Positions 1 to 8,960 of a stretch of DNA of 31,474 nucleotides are shown one piece after another. The notes below the pieces were generated by a model, which made no database searches, was not told the origin of the DNA, and saw nothing but the letters and a program-made list of their open reading frames with translations. A program made the translations under genes and the position numbers. This DNA comes from Chara braunii (taxonomy: Eukaryota; Streptophyta; Charophyceae; Charales; Characeae): contig BFEA01000185.1 of assembly GCA_003427395.1 (NCBI GenBank), positions 1,046,604 through 1,078,077 of the forward strand, written 5' to 3'. The stretch's first letter is position 1; every line of letters begins with the position of its first letter.

Positions 1-4
1 AGGT

Positions 5-7
<3 letters not shown>

Positions 8-51
<44 letters not shown>
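8..51. repeat. (GA)n microsatellite
   Basis: Uninterrupted GA dinucleotide run near the left edge of the window, immediately left of the region shared by repeat copies A and B. Similar (GA)n/(CT)n runs occur near 11.8-12.0 kb and at the right edge, so these tracts are a habit of this genome. Confidence 0.97.
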
Positions 52-56
<5 letters not shown>

Positions 57-114
57 GTTGTGGTGATGTTTCTCTTTCATCCTTCTGAGTAATTTTGGTT
101 TCGGCGCTGTCGGC

Positions 115-140
115 GCGGATACCCTTACAAGGGTATCCGC
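115..140. repeat. 26-bp near-perfect palindrome
   Basis: Arms of 12 bp (GCGGATACCCTT at 115-126 and AAGGGTATCCGC at 129-140) separated by AC. It lies exactly where homology between repeat copies A and B begins. The matching stretch in copy B (about 19981-20003) is clearly homologous but not palindromic, so the symmetry is specific to copy A. Confidence 0.9.
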
Positions 141-3100
141 CCTAGGTTTTGCAAGTGAATAAAGGCTCGGTTAACCTGGATTTTGAGTGCCTGTGTGGGA
201 AAATGCGAGGGTCGTCTGCACACGGGCAAAGGTCTGCCTTGTCCCGGTAGGGAGTACGTGGACGCGCAATTTTAAGGCACGCGTGTGATTTCTTTGATTG
301 AGTGGGCGGCCGGGGTAGCCGACCGACCCGGACCGGGTGACGGGTTTGGTTAGGCGGTGAAAGTTCGTTTTGATTGGCACGTGCGGCCGGTGGTGGCACG
401 CAGGTCGGTGCGCGGGATGGCCACGATGCAGGATGGTAGGCTGGCGCGGGCACCTGGGGGTCGTGGGTGCAAATGTGGGCTGAAAGAGTGGCCGGGGCGG
501 TATCCTGGCCCGAAGCGCCACGTGCGACAGAGGTATGGGGATCGAGGCCAGCAGGCAACAGCGCAGGAGCAGTGGAGCGCGGGAGAAATTGAGGGGTTGA
601 GGGTTCCGCGGGACTATCCCCCTTAGTTTTGTTGGGGGAGTCCAATCGCGGGCCCGCCTTGTAGGGCCGGGGAGCTGATGGTAGGCCCGTCGTTCGTTCC
701 CGATAGATCCCACGTGATATGTTGGGTCGTGTTTTGATTTATTTCTAATTTTTATTTTTGTAGACTACCAGGGCCCCGGCACTAATTCCGAGCCTGGGCC
801 GTAGACCCATCGGTGTGGTGGAATGGGGGAACCCGTGGAGTCTCGGAATACAGGCGGTGTGGCCTTTAGTACTCCCATGAGGTGTTACTTTGGCAACAGC
901 CCTGTGGGATATCCGTAAAGATAGGTACTATACCGGGAAGATTTATCCTGGATTTGGCATAAAGGCTTTGGAGGAACCCGGACGGGGAATGCGCCGGGTG
1001 CGTACAAACTAAGGAGAAAGGGACATGTAGGGGAGAACGGGCGGCCCTTGGTGCCGCCACGAGGCACCACCCCGGCCGGAGTTTTCTGGGGCATTCGATG
1101 AAACTGGAATGATACAGGGAAGGTTAGCTTGGCCGCTGTGAAAGGCTGAAATGCATAATCCTCGAAAGGAGGCCGGGTTCAGGTGGGAATGGTAGGGTAG
1201 GCGGGGTATTGCTGTAGGACGGATCTTGTAGGAGGAGATCTATTACATCGGAAAAAATCCTCATGGCCCCTACACGGGGGTGACATATGGAAAAGGTTCA
1301 GGAATGAACCAGGATGAGAACCGGGTTAGGGGCGTGCAGAAAAAAAGAAGAAAAGGAGGGGGATTTGCCTGGCCGATGTGCGAGGGAGATGTGAAGGGAT
1401 TGGGAAGGAACCCGGACGCGGGCCGCGCCAGGTACGGGCAGATGACGGGGGGGGGCGTAGGACTGATCGGATCGTCCTTCGACTGGATTCGCCCGACGGC
1501 TGTCTGTTACGATAGCAAAGGGGCGTCGGGCATCCGTTAAAAATTGGAACAATACAGAGGAGGTTGGCATTGTCCGCCGCGCAAGGCTAAGATGTATAAA
1601 GTCGGGGGAGCAATTCCTTTCTCCTCATTTTGATTGTTGGAGTTTTCCCCTGGCGCGGTCCTCGTGTTGTTCGGACGTAGCGGGCAGTCTGGATGTGAGA
1701 TGTGGGCATTCGTTGGCACTAGACGAACGGGGGACAAGAGGAGGAAATGAACCTGGACGCGGGCAGCGCCAGGTGCATTTAACGATGAAGGAGGGGGAAG
1801 ATGGGCATGGCGCAGGGGGCACGGAGCGTGCTCGTTCGTAAGCTGTTTTGGGCAAGGAGAGAGTCGTTCCTGGGGTTTTGACCCCGAGCGAATCCAACTA
1901 TGAAGTCGGATTTAGCAAAGAGGGGGTGAATTAGAAGCTAGAAGAGGGATAAAGGTGCGTGAAGCTATGGCCGAGTGAAGTCAGCATGGGAGGGAAAACG
2001 AGGATACTACTCGAACCGCTGCAGAATTGAGCGAAGTAGAGGTTGAAATGGGGCTTTTCTTTGGCAAGGTGAGTGACGGAGTTGTTAGTTTCGAGGTTTG
2101 TGATGTAGGATAGGAGTTAGTGGACAAGGGATACTGCGCGGAGGTGCCGGAGGAGGGGTAAAAATATGACGATGTACCTTTCCACGTTCTAGCGGAAGAT
2201 TCATTCTAATTTTTTTGCACTTTGGCAGATATCAGCGTGAGGCCTGTTGGCGGCGTACCTCCCTGTCACCTCATAGCCGTTGTTATCGGTCCATCGTGAT
2301 CGCTACCGGCTAAGTGGCCGGATCGCTCCCCGTGCTCTACTTCGTATTCGCCACAGCGGCCGTGGTGATCGGGCTCAACTGGGCCCGGCTCGCGGGGGTG
2401 GTTTCATCATGATTGATGCCCTCTCGGGGCGTACTTTCTCCTCTGCGTGGTGTTAATGGTATCGCCATAACAGGGAAGTTAGAGACTTACCGGCTGGCCA
2501 GTGCGTAGCCCGCACATCGGTGGAAACCGCCCCACCCGATCTCGCTGCAGACGCAATTATTGGAAGTCGGTTGAACAGGGCTATTGTGGCCGTGCATCTA
2601 CCCATGTCTTAGTAGGAGATTCATTCGGTATTACTCATCCTATCGGTGGTTGTGGTATAGAGCCAATTGCAGGGATTGAAGGCCTACCTGTTCGGTCGGG
2701 CAAGACTCGCAGTAACGAATTAGGTGCTGGGGACTGGGGCGGTGCTCGGTTTGGGCGATCTGTGTTGTCTATAGGAGGTGACGGATGCTTGTATGTAGTA
2801 GGGACTGACAACCGCAAGACTGGAGATTTACCTGCTGGTACGGGGTGCCTTGTCGAACAACGGGAGAGCTGGTAACTGCAGGCGGAGTGCTAGCTACTAA
2901 GGCAGATTGCGGTAAAGGGGAGGTGTGAATCTGGCGAGGTGGAGCAACAGGATCCAGAGCTGGAACGGCAGGCGGAGAAAAGAGGGGAGTGGTTGGCCTA
3001 CACCCCGCCGTTGGCCTTGACCCATTTGCTGGAGCACGGGGCACACTGCTGATTGGCTCCGGATTGACGACTGCGGTACTCCCCTCCACAAATTGCCTCG

Positions 3101-3374
3101 GTAGCCTTGTTGCAGCGGCGATCGCTGAGCTTACTGCTGATTGCTGCGTCGGCCTGAGTGTGACTGTTTGGTGCCGTGTGGCTATGGTCTGACCACGGGG
3201 AACGTAGGTGTAGGGTGAGAGAGAGAGTTGGCCTATTGGGGAGGCTGTCGCCGTAAGCTTGAGGGAGTGGTGGCGGAAAGGGGTTACCATTGCAGTTTGG
3301 GGGGGGGGTCGTCAGAGGGTTTAGTTCGGCGGGTTGACTCAAATTGACCAAGTTATTGCGCGATCCTGGCCGCC
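141..3374 (+). other. 5' part of repeat A, no gene seen
   Basis: GC-rich, poorly conserved against copy B (20024-23140), but with homologous islands. Examples are the AAGCTATGGC region near 1960-1975 (B about 21760) and the ACGTTCTAGCGGAAGATTC region near 2190 (B about 22170). ORFs here are short, lie on both strands and show no recognisable domain or repeat-protein pattern. I assign no function. Confidence 0.6.
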
Positions 3375-3900
3375 ATTGCGGGGCCCTCAGACGCTGAAGG
3401 CAACAAGGCCCTCTCCTGCGAGTCCGAGTGCACCCCTCTTGTATCTGAGAGACTGAACTATTCTCCCTCTGCCCTTCTTACTCTAAGTCTAGTCTATTTG
3501 GTTATGAGAGGAAGGCGGCAGGCGGGCGTGTGGCCCGTAATCCGCGCCAAGGCCTCTGTGGAGGTTCGCCCCACCAATTGCGGAAGCTCTGCCGGGACAC
3601 AGTCGGAGCCCTGGAGGCAGGGAACTGAGTGGTAATTCCCTGATTCCTTTTGTAAACCCAACTATAACCCCTATCTATACATATTTCTATGGTTTGACTG
3701 AGTGTACTGTGTGACTTCTGTATCTGATCTTGGTTTGACTTTCAGGACATAAGTCAGACTGAAATAAAGGAATGAGTATGCAATGTTCAGTTTCAGACTT
3801 TGTTTGGCTGCCTGAAAGCAGATTGTGAACAAAGAGGATTGCATTTGGGGGGAAGGTTGGGAGGAAGGCAGTATTGTGTGCGGGCTGATTGGGTCGTCAA
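3375..3900 (+). other. Conserved lead-in to the hairpin array (copy A)
   Basis: Starts with ATTGCGGGGCCCTCAGACG, which recurs in copy B near 23144. Further shared blocks are TTATGAGAGGAAGGCGGCA, the CGGGAGCTCTGCCGG-like stretch and the GTTTGACTTTCA-like stretch. There is no ORF of note. The strong conservation, compared with the sequence to its left, marks the start of the better-preserved 3' two-thirds of the repeat. Confidence 0.65.
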
Positions 3901-4835
3901 GGCTGGGAGATCCCCATAAGTTTGGGGAAGCCCGACGCTTTGTTTATTTTTTTATTGCCTGGAGCCTCAGGCCGCTCTACAAGTTTAGGTAGCCTGAAGC
4001 TCTGAAGGCTGAGATGTCCCCATAAGTTTGGGGAGACCCAATGCTGTGAACTGTATGGAGAGTCAGGACGCTCTATAAGTTTAGGTGACCTGACTGCTCT
4101 GACTTACGAGGGTTGATTGTGCTTGACTTTCAGGGGCTCAGGGCGCTCTATAAGTTTAGGTATCTTGGGTCGCCTTGTTTATTTGGGAGTTCCTTCTGTT
4201 TTTTTGGGTTCTGGACGAGGAGGTCTGAACCGCTCTATAAGTTTAGGTGGTTCGGCCCTTCCCTTGTTTTATTCTGAGGGAATAATTCTGGCAGGGGACA
4301 GGCCGCTCTATAAGTTTAGGTAGCCTGGCCTACTGCCTTGCACATACTTGATCAGAGAGGAATGAACCTGACAGAGGATCAGACCGCTCTATAAGTTTAG
4401 GTAGTCTGACCCAATGCCTCGCACTTGTTAGAACCCAATGAATATAACCTGATTATACTATATTACTATGCCATTAAGAATGGGCTAGTCAGACCGCTAT
4501 ATAAGTTTAGGTAGTTTGGCTATAACTTATCGTAATTGAAGAGAGTATAACTAAGAGGTATAACTGAACGTAAACTTGGGCGGACTGAGCAGTGTTCTAA
4601 GTTGAGCGGCTCAACCTTATGTCCCCTTTGAAGATTAAGTTCAAACAGATATATATAACTTGGTTATTTAAACAGTTCAGGGCGACTAGAGTGGTCTAGT
4701 CATACGCCCAAAGAAGAGAGAAGTAGTTGTGGCCTCTGTTTGTGTATACCTGACCAAGTCGGAACGCTCTATAAGTTTAGGTATTTTGACTTTGGGCCTG
4801 TCTAAGTTGGGCGCGCTCTGTAAGTTCAGGTGCCC
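3901..4835 (+). repeat. Array of ~13 hairpins with constant loop and variable paired stems (copy A)
   Basis: Most units contain CGCTCTATAAGTTTAGGT or a close variant flanked by arms that pair but differ between units. Stems (left arm/right arm): TCAGGC/GCCTGA 3967-3972/3992-3997; AGTCAGG/CCTGACT 4061-4067/4089-4095; CTCAGG/CTTGGG with G-U pairs 4137-4142/4164-4169; CTGAACC/GGTTCGG 4225-4231/4249-4255; CAGGC/GCCTG 4299-4303/4323-4327; TCAGAC/GTCTGA 4379-4384/4404-4409; TAGTCAGAC/GTTTGGCTA 4486-4494/4514-4522; TGAGC/GCTCA 4586-4590/4609-4613; AAGTCGGAA/TTTTGACTT 4756-4764/4784-4792; GGGC/GCCC 4809-4812/4832-4835. Two units (3911-3928, 4017-4034) have TCCCC/GGGGA around ATAAGTTT. A related hairpin, GACTAG/CTAGTC, lies at 4684-4701. 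Spacing between units is irregular, about 45-250 bp. This is neither a simple tandem repeat nor coding. Confidence 0.88.
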
Positions 4836-5130
4836 TGACCTATGCCTTATGTAAGTTGGATATAAAGGGGTAACTTACTGAGGAAGCATGAACTATTGTT
4901 TGCTAAAGGAGCTAGGGGTTGGTGAGAGTACTTACCTTTGTGGTTTGATCTGCATATGGCTGAGTGAAATTGCTACTTGGTCTGGATTTCAGGTTGACAG
5001 GTAGTTGCTTTAGAGGCTCGCCACGTGCTAGAGCGATAGGAGTTAGGTCAATTCCTGTTTTTTTTTAGCTGACTTTATTTTACTTAGATCGATTTTTGCA
5101 TTTTCTGAGACTCGCTGTTATACTTAAACT

Positions 5131-5712
5131 TGTATAAATTTTGGTAAGCTACTTTCTCTACGGGAAGCGCTGCCGAAAATTTTACAGATTCAAGGAGTTA
5201 GACAAATTTGACTTGTCAAAGTTCAACTTGCCTTTTCTGTATATTTGACTTAGTAAAAATTTGGAAAGTCTTTTTTTCTAAAGGGAGTGCTGCCCAAATG
5301 TTTGCTAATTCAGGAAGTTAGACAAAATTGGACTTTGAGAAGTCAAAGTTAGCCTTAAGCTCTAAACTTAGCTTTGTATAAATTTTGGGAAAACACTTTT
5401 TTAGGGGGAGTGTTGCCAAAATTTCTGCAAAACTAAGGAGTTAGTCTGATTTTGTCTAAGTTGAACTCAAAGTTGGGGGCTGAGTTCAAATTTGACTTGG
5501 TATAAATCTGGGAAATCCCCAATTCCAAAGGGGGTGCTGCCCAAATTTCTACTGATTCAGGGAGTTAGACAAAGGTTGGCTTTACACAGTTATAGATTAC
5601 TCTTGCTTTTGATATTTGAGCCTGTATAAATTCTGAAAAGACACTTTTCATACGGGAAGCGTTGTCAAAATTTTCTTGAATTGGAGGAGTTAGAGTATAT
5701 TTTGACAGGTGG
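5131..5712 (+). repeat. Five ~120-bp tandem units, each a nested hairpin (copy A)
   Basis: Consensus core: a TATAAATTTTGG-like arm, a T-rich stretch, GGGAGTGCTGCC, an AAATTT arm, then a GGAGTTAGACAA-like tail. Outer arms pair in each unit: AAATTTTGG 5136-5144 with CC(G)AAAATTT 5173-5182; AAATTTGG 5257-5264 with CCAAAT 5294-5299; AAATTTTGG 5380-5388 with CCAAAATTT 5416-5424; AAATCTGGG 5504-5512 with CCCAAATTT 5540-5548; AAATTCTG 5628-5635 with CAAAATTT 5666-5673. Inner stems vary: AACACT/AGTGTT at 5392-5397/5409-5414 and CCCC/GGGG at 5517-5520/5530-5533. Copy B has the equivalent array at 24665-25225. Confidence 0.8.
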
Positions 5713-6186
5713 CGATTCTGGCGATCCACCCTGAATAGGGGAGATTCTGTCATTAGCCTACCGTTGCTTTGGGCACTGGCTTAGAGACAGGCTTGAACTT
5801 AGTTGGCAGGTAGCTTTGAGCGAGAATGTGTTATGGAGGTTTATCGCCCATATGCTGATGATTTAGCTTGGGCATATGACATATCTTGTGTTACAGGTCC
5901 TTTGGGGTGTCTGATTCAAGTCCAGGACTACATTCAACTTGATCTCTTGAGGATCGTCTTCTGTTACCACTGATAACAGGTCGGTTGTCGATTCGCCGGT
6001 TTACGACTCGATTTCAACCCACTCTCCATACTCAACCTAAAAGGCTTTAGCCCTGGTGGTTTTACTGTTTATTAAGGGTTTCACCCGGACTTTTATTGAA
6101 TGGCCATTTAACAAAGGTACTGAGTATTTAATTGAGGTTGGTTGGATCGGCGATTGAGGCTTGCATGGCTAAAGCGAAGGGGTATG
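5713..6186 (+). other. Conserved non-coding stretch of repeat A, no gene seen
   Basis: Aligns well with copy B 25226-25690. Shared blocks include CAATCCACCCTGAATAGG-like sequence, GTGTTACAGGTCCT, TTTCACCCGGACTTTTATTG and CATTTAACAAAGG. Both copies keep the blocks without a shared open frame, which argues for non-coding content. Confidence 0.6.
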
Positions 6187-6192
6187 AGCTGA

Positions 6193-6264
<72 letters not shown>

Positions 6265-6288
6265 TTTCCGCAATGGGCGAAAGCCTGA
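6187..6288 (+). pseudogene. rrn16: Plastid 16S rRNA fragment (~102 bp) inserted in repeat A
   Basis: The stretch contains the universal 16S block GACTGAGACACGGCCCAGAC, then CTCCTACGGGAGGCAGCAG, then GGGGAATTTTCCGCAATGGG and GCGAAAGCCTGA. The form with AATTTTCCGCAATGGGCGAAAG is that of plastids and cyanobacteria, not of nuclear 18S or mitochondria. Copy B at the equivalent place (about 25685-25705) reads straight from GGGGTATG through about ten bases to AATGGTTG, so the fragment is an insertion in A that replaced a few bases. It covers only one internal part of the gene and cannot encode a functional rRNA. It is best read as a nuclear plastid DNA insertion. An assembly chimera is the alternative. 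Confidence 0.92.
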
Positions 6289-6782
6289 ATGGTTGGGGTT
6301 GACTCCGTGTAGTGCGAGTTTTGTCGTTCGATTCTTGGTGCGATTGCAGGTATGCCCTGTGGTTCGGATTTTGAATTTGGATTGCCTGCGATCCCATTTA
6401 CATATACATGGTTGTGAGGGGTCCCACTGTGCCTGTGAGAAGTGATCGTCGCAACCTTATCTCCTTTGTACGTGTATGCGTGGGTGTGCTTATGATGAAT
6501 ATTTAAGGAACCTAAGAGGCCCACGTTAGAAACCCGTTTAAAGGTTGAGGTTGAGGGGCAGGGAAGACTCTCCCTTCTGCCTATTTGCATCTTGAGGCTT
6601 TCTTAGTCGGACGTTGGTCTTGGGCCGGGATTCAAGGTCCTTGTCCAGGACATCCCAAGCCCTAGGCTCTGCAGGGGAGGGATTTTTCTTCACGCAAAAC
6701 CTATTTGCTTTACCCATCGAGGCACCTCACCCTAAAGGCGGAAATGTCGCGAGGGCTGAACGACATGTCCTTCAGTCGTTCA
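6289..6782 (+). other. Non-coding stretch of repeat A with a conserved hairpin
   Basis: Aligns with copy B 25705-26194. GATTGCAGG (6342-6350) pairs with CCTGCGATC (6385-6393), and the same two arms are recognisable in B near 25759 and 25801. Further on, a conserved block contains TCTTGGGCC and GACATCCCA. No supported coding sequence. Confidence 0.55.
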
Positions 6783-6811
6783 ATATTGTGTGGGGTAACC
6801 CCTCACGATAT
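6783..6811 (+). other. GC-looped hairpin conserved between A and B
   Basis: ATATTGTGTGGGG (6783-6795) pairs across TAA with CCCCTCACGATAT (6799-6811). The copy B equivalent is AATATCGTGAAGG (26195-26207) with CCCTCACGATATT (26214-26226). The left arm reads TTGTG in A (G-U pair) and TCGTG in B (G-C pair), a substitution that preserves pairing. Confidence 0.75.
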
Positions 6812-7340
6812 ATTCCTTCAGCCATTCAATATCGCGAGGCCGGAGCCGCGAGTACCACGCAGGGTTGACATTGGTGGTGGTATGAGATTGACCCGCAGTT
6901 CCGCAACTTTATATTAGAACCCCGCGCGCGATGTTTCGCCGCCCTAGTGTTTAAAAGTTATGGGATCAAAAGGGACCGACACATATGGACAAGTGTTTGG
7001 GATTACCATAGGTCGCCGACATCGCGCGAAAAGGGCAAGGTACCCCAGAATTATGATTTTTTTTATTAGGCGGGGGAACCACCGGCCTATTCCTTATCCC
7101 TTGCTCTTTAGAGATTTTATGGTTGGACGTTGTAGTCCGTGGCAGCCGTCAAAGTCAAACCCCTTGACTTTCGCCCAAACCCGGGGAGGACTTACCCCTA
7201 GGGCCGCGAGAAACGACTACCACCACAGGTATAGACCTGTGTACCACCCACTCTGCATAAGGGTGCAAAAGAGGGTGTGTGATCCTCAACCGCGAATGGC
7301 GGTTGTCCGACGTCGAGAGATTAACCCTCAAGGCGTGTGT
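6812..7340 (+). other. ~520-bp segment present in copy A, missing from copy B
   Basis: Copy B passes from the hairpin at 26195-26226 almost directly to a TTTGACACTTGAGTGTC-like block, which in A lies at about 7340-7360. The intervening A segment holds small hairpins (CACAGGT/ACCTGTG near 7224-7241; CAACCGC/GCGGTTG at 7287-7305) and an open frame with no recognisable domain. It is either an insertion in A or a deletion in B. Confidence 0.55.
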
Positions 7341-7385
7341 CAACCGACATTTGAGTGTCGAATGCGACCCTCGCGAATAGCGAGG
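7287..7385 (+). repeat. Three hairpins with GAATR-type loops
   Basis: CAACCGC-GAATG-GCGGTTG (7287-7305), GTCG-AATG-CGAC (7357-7368) and CCTCGC-GAATA-GCGAGG (7369-7385). The loops are near-constant while the stems are unrelated but perfectly paired, echoing the design of the larger array at 3901-4835. Confidence 0.6.
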
Positions 7386-7899
7386 ACCGCTTGAGTATGG
7401 GTACTGCATAGTACGCCATCATTGCGACTGTTTGCGTACGCTTGCATTGCGAGTCGATATGAGTCAGCCATGCGTCCACGCTGTTTTATACTAAGTCTCG
7501 CGCGCGATGCCTGTCCGATTTCTGCATCGGCGGGTTATGGGATGACTACTGAAGGGACTAAGAGTGTTGTCGCGTTGTTTTTGTTGTATCGTTTCGTATG
7601 TGTGTGTGTGTGTTTTATTTTTGTGTCCGTAAAGTGGTCTGCGCGTGGTGTGTGGGATACGTCCTAGTCGACCGACGACGAGTCGCGCTTGGGACCTCAG
7701 CCCCCCCAGGATGTCGGCTCGCGTTCGGGTCCGATAGGCGTATTACCGCGCGTACCCCTATGCTAAAGCGAACGAGAAACGCCCTCGGCTGGTCCACCTT
7801 TGCGATTGCAACTGATCAGCTTTCGTACTGTGGACTGGTACCTCGGCGGGGATACGCCCACCGAAGAGAGGTGACAGCTCCCGTAAGGTGAGGTAAGTT
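7386..7899 (+). other. 3' part of repeat A, no gene seen
   Basis: Well conserved with copy B 26270-26797. Shared blocks include ACATAGTACGCCATCAT-like sequence, GTCCTAGTCGACCGAC, GAGTCGCGCTTGGGACCTCA and GAACGAGAAACGCCCTC. A short (TG)n run lies at about 7599-7612. Open frames are not shared between the copies, so I call it non-coding. Confidence 0.6.
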
Positions 7900-7948
7900 G
7901 TGCCTCGCGTAGGCCCTATCCTGTCGTAGGGGCTCGCGAGAGGTATGG
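7900..7948 (+). promoter_or_regulatory. 49-nt hairpin identical in both repeat copies
   Basis: Identical base for base to 26798-26846, although the flanks differ. CTCGCG and GCCCTA pair with TAGGGGC and CGCGAG around a TCCTGTCG loop. It lies about 130 bases before the repeat's 3' end. If the repeat is an LTR this is U5, a region that in retroelements often folds with the primer-binding site. That role is inferred from position only. Confidence 0.7.
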
Positions 7949-8883
7949 CTGGCGCACTCGGCCGGGGCGGCCTAAGGAAGCTCCACTTATGTGTTCGTGA
8001 CGAGGTTGGTCCAACTCCTGTGTGATGTGGCCGGAGGGTCCCGCGCTGCCGCGTGCGGTGCCGGACTGATGCCCCCGACAGTGCCAGTCGCCCTTGTCCT
8101 TTTTTTTTTATCGGCATCTCGGATTTTTCTTTTCTTTCTTGTTTTATTTCCTCGAAGAATGATGTGTGGGATGTCATCTCTTACTCCCCTTCTCCGTCTT
8201 TTCGGAATCGGCAAATCCGATCCCTCAAACACTCGCGGTCATTGACACGAAAGAGAACGTCGAAATTCATGCTGCAAGTCGAGGTGGAAAACCAACCATT
8301 CGGGAGATTAGTGCAGTTCAGGTTTCACATACGCGCATAAAGGCGGCGATCGTCTTTGGTCGAGCCTACACATGCGTGCACGAGACCTGTCTGTCGATCA
8401 GATGGGTGAAAGCCATTGGTTCGCGAGATGGATCATCCTATAGTAAGACGATCGTCTAATCGTCTAGCATGCTTATCTAATTCATGCACAGACAAAATCG
8501 AGGATCATGCAACAACCCTTGCAACAATTCTTTGCCCGATGAGTATCGAGATCACACATAGTTCGATCGTTGATAACCACAATTTCGGGAATATAGGGAA
8601 CATTCTTGCTTGTCGGCCTGATCCTGGGCGGAACCTCCGAATTTTTTTTACTTGACAGGGAACGAATGTCTTTGTGAGTGGGACCTTGACCAGGCCTTGG
8701 GACGTAACCACCATCTCCCCAGCTATTCTAGCCCATACACGTGTCACGTCCTCGCAGAGCCCGAAATCATTATCTTAGGGACTGAATTCCCTCCCTATCA
8801 CCGCATCCTACCCTATCACTCCCTAACCATCGTCCCCTGGCTCGCAATCACTCCTTACCTGTGTGTCTTTTTAACGGAGAACG
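7949..8883. other. End of repeat A and unassigned sequence
   Basis: Homology with copy B fades after about 8085, where A reads GACAGTGCCAGTCGCCC in place of the B junction with its primer-binding site. From 8100 to 8880 I see T-rich stretches and short overlapping ORFs on both strands. There is no recognisable protein, RNA or repeat. Confidence 0.5.
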
Positions 8884-8960
8884 GGGGAATTAAACTCCCG
8901 TTGAATCCCGTTAAATTCCAAAAAATCCCGTTGAATTCGCGTTAAACGCGAAAATAGGCC
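8884..8960. repeat. Degenerate short repeats of CCCGTTGAATT type
   Basis: Successive variants CTCCCGTTGAAT, CCCGTTAAATTCC, CCCGTTGAATTCGCG and GTTAAACGCG, with spacing of roughly 14-20 bp. Similar CGCGTTGAATTC motifs, in both orientations, occur at about 10965-11070. The two clusters bracket the microsatellite/SINE block. Confidence 0.6.

Larger units (their letters stand above)
121..8085 (+). mobile_element. Repeat copy A: giant non-coding LTR-like repeat
   Basis: About 8 kb that aligns collinearly and in the same orientation with 19985-26978 (copy B). Homology is visible by eye at the left end (the CAAGGGyATCCGCCCT region), at 2190-2220, from 3375 onward through both hairpin arrays, and from 7340 to about 8080. 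Identity is low in the first 3 kb and clearly higher toward the 3' end. No long ORF resembles a protein. Copy B ends directly before a primer-binding site, so the unit is best read as an LTR, or as an LTR plus adjoining non-coding DNA. Copy A ends near 8080 with a corrupted equivalent of that junction. No gag follows it. A may be a solo LTR, a 3' LTR or a truncated 5' end. Confidence 0.7.

Noticed and set aside
2501-3351. Overlapping ORFs of 117-173 residues on both strands
   Set aside because: GC-rich shadows of one another, with no counterpart in repeat copy B and no motif.
3961-4835. CRISPR array (18-20 bp repeats with unique spacers)
   Set aside because: Spacing is irregular (about 45-250 bp), the flanking stems vary with pairing, there are no cas genes, and the context is a eukaryotic retroelement.
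6187-6288. Bacterial contamination or an rRNA operon
   Set aside because: Only 102 bp of 16S, of plastid type, embedded in a repeat whose flanks match copy B on both sides.
6960-7394. 144-residue Arg-rich ORF
   Set aside because: Not open in copy B (most of the segment is absent), no domain, overlaps hairpins and an opposite-strand ORF.
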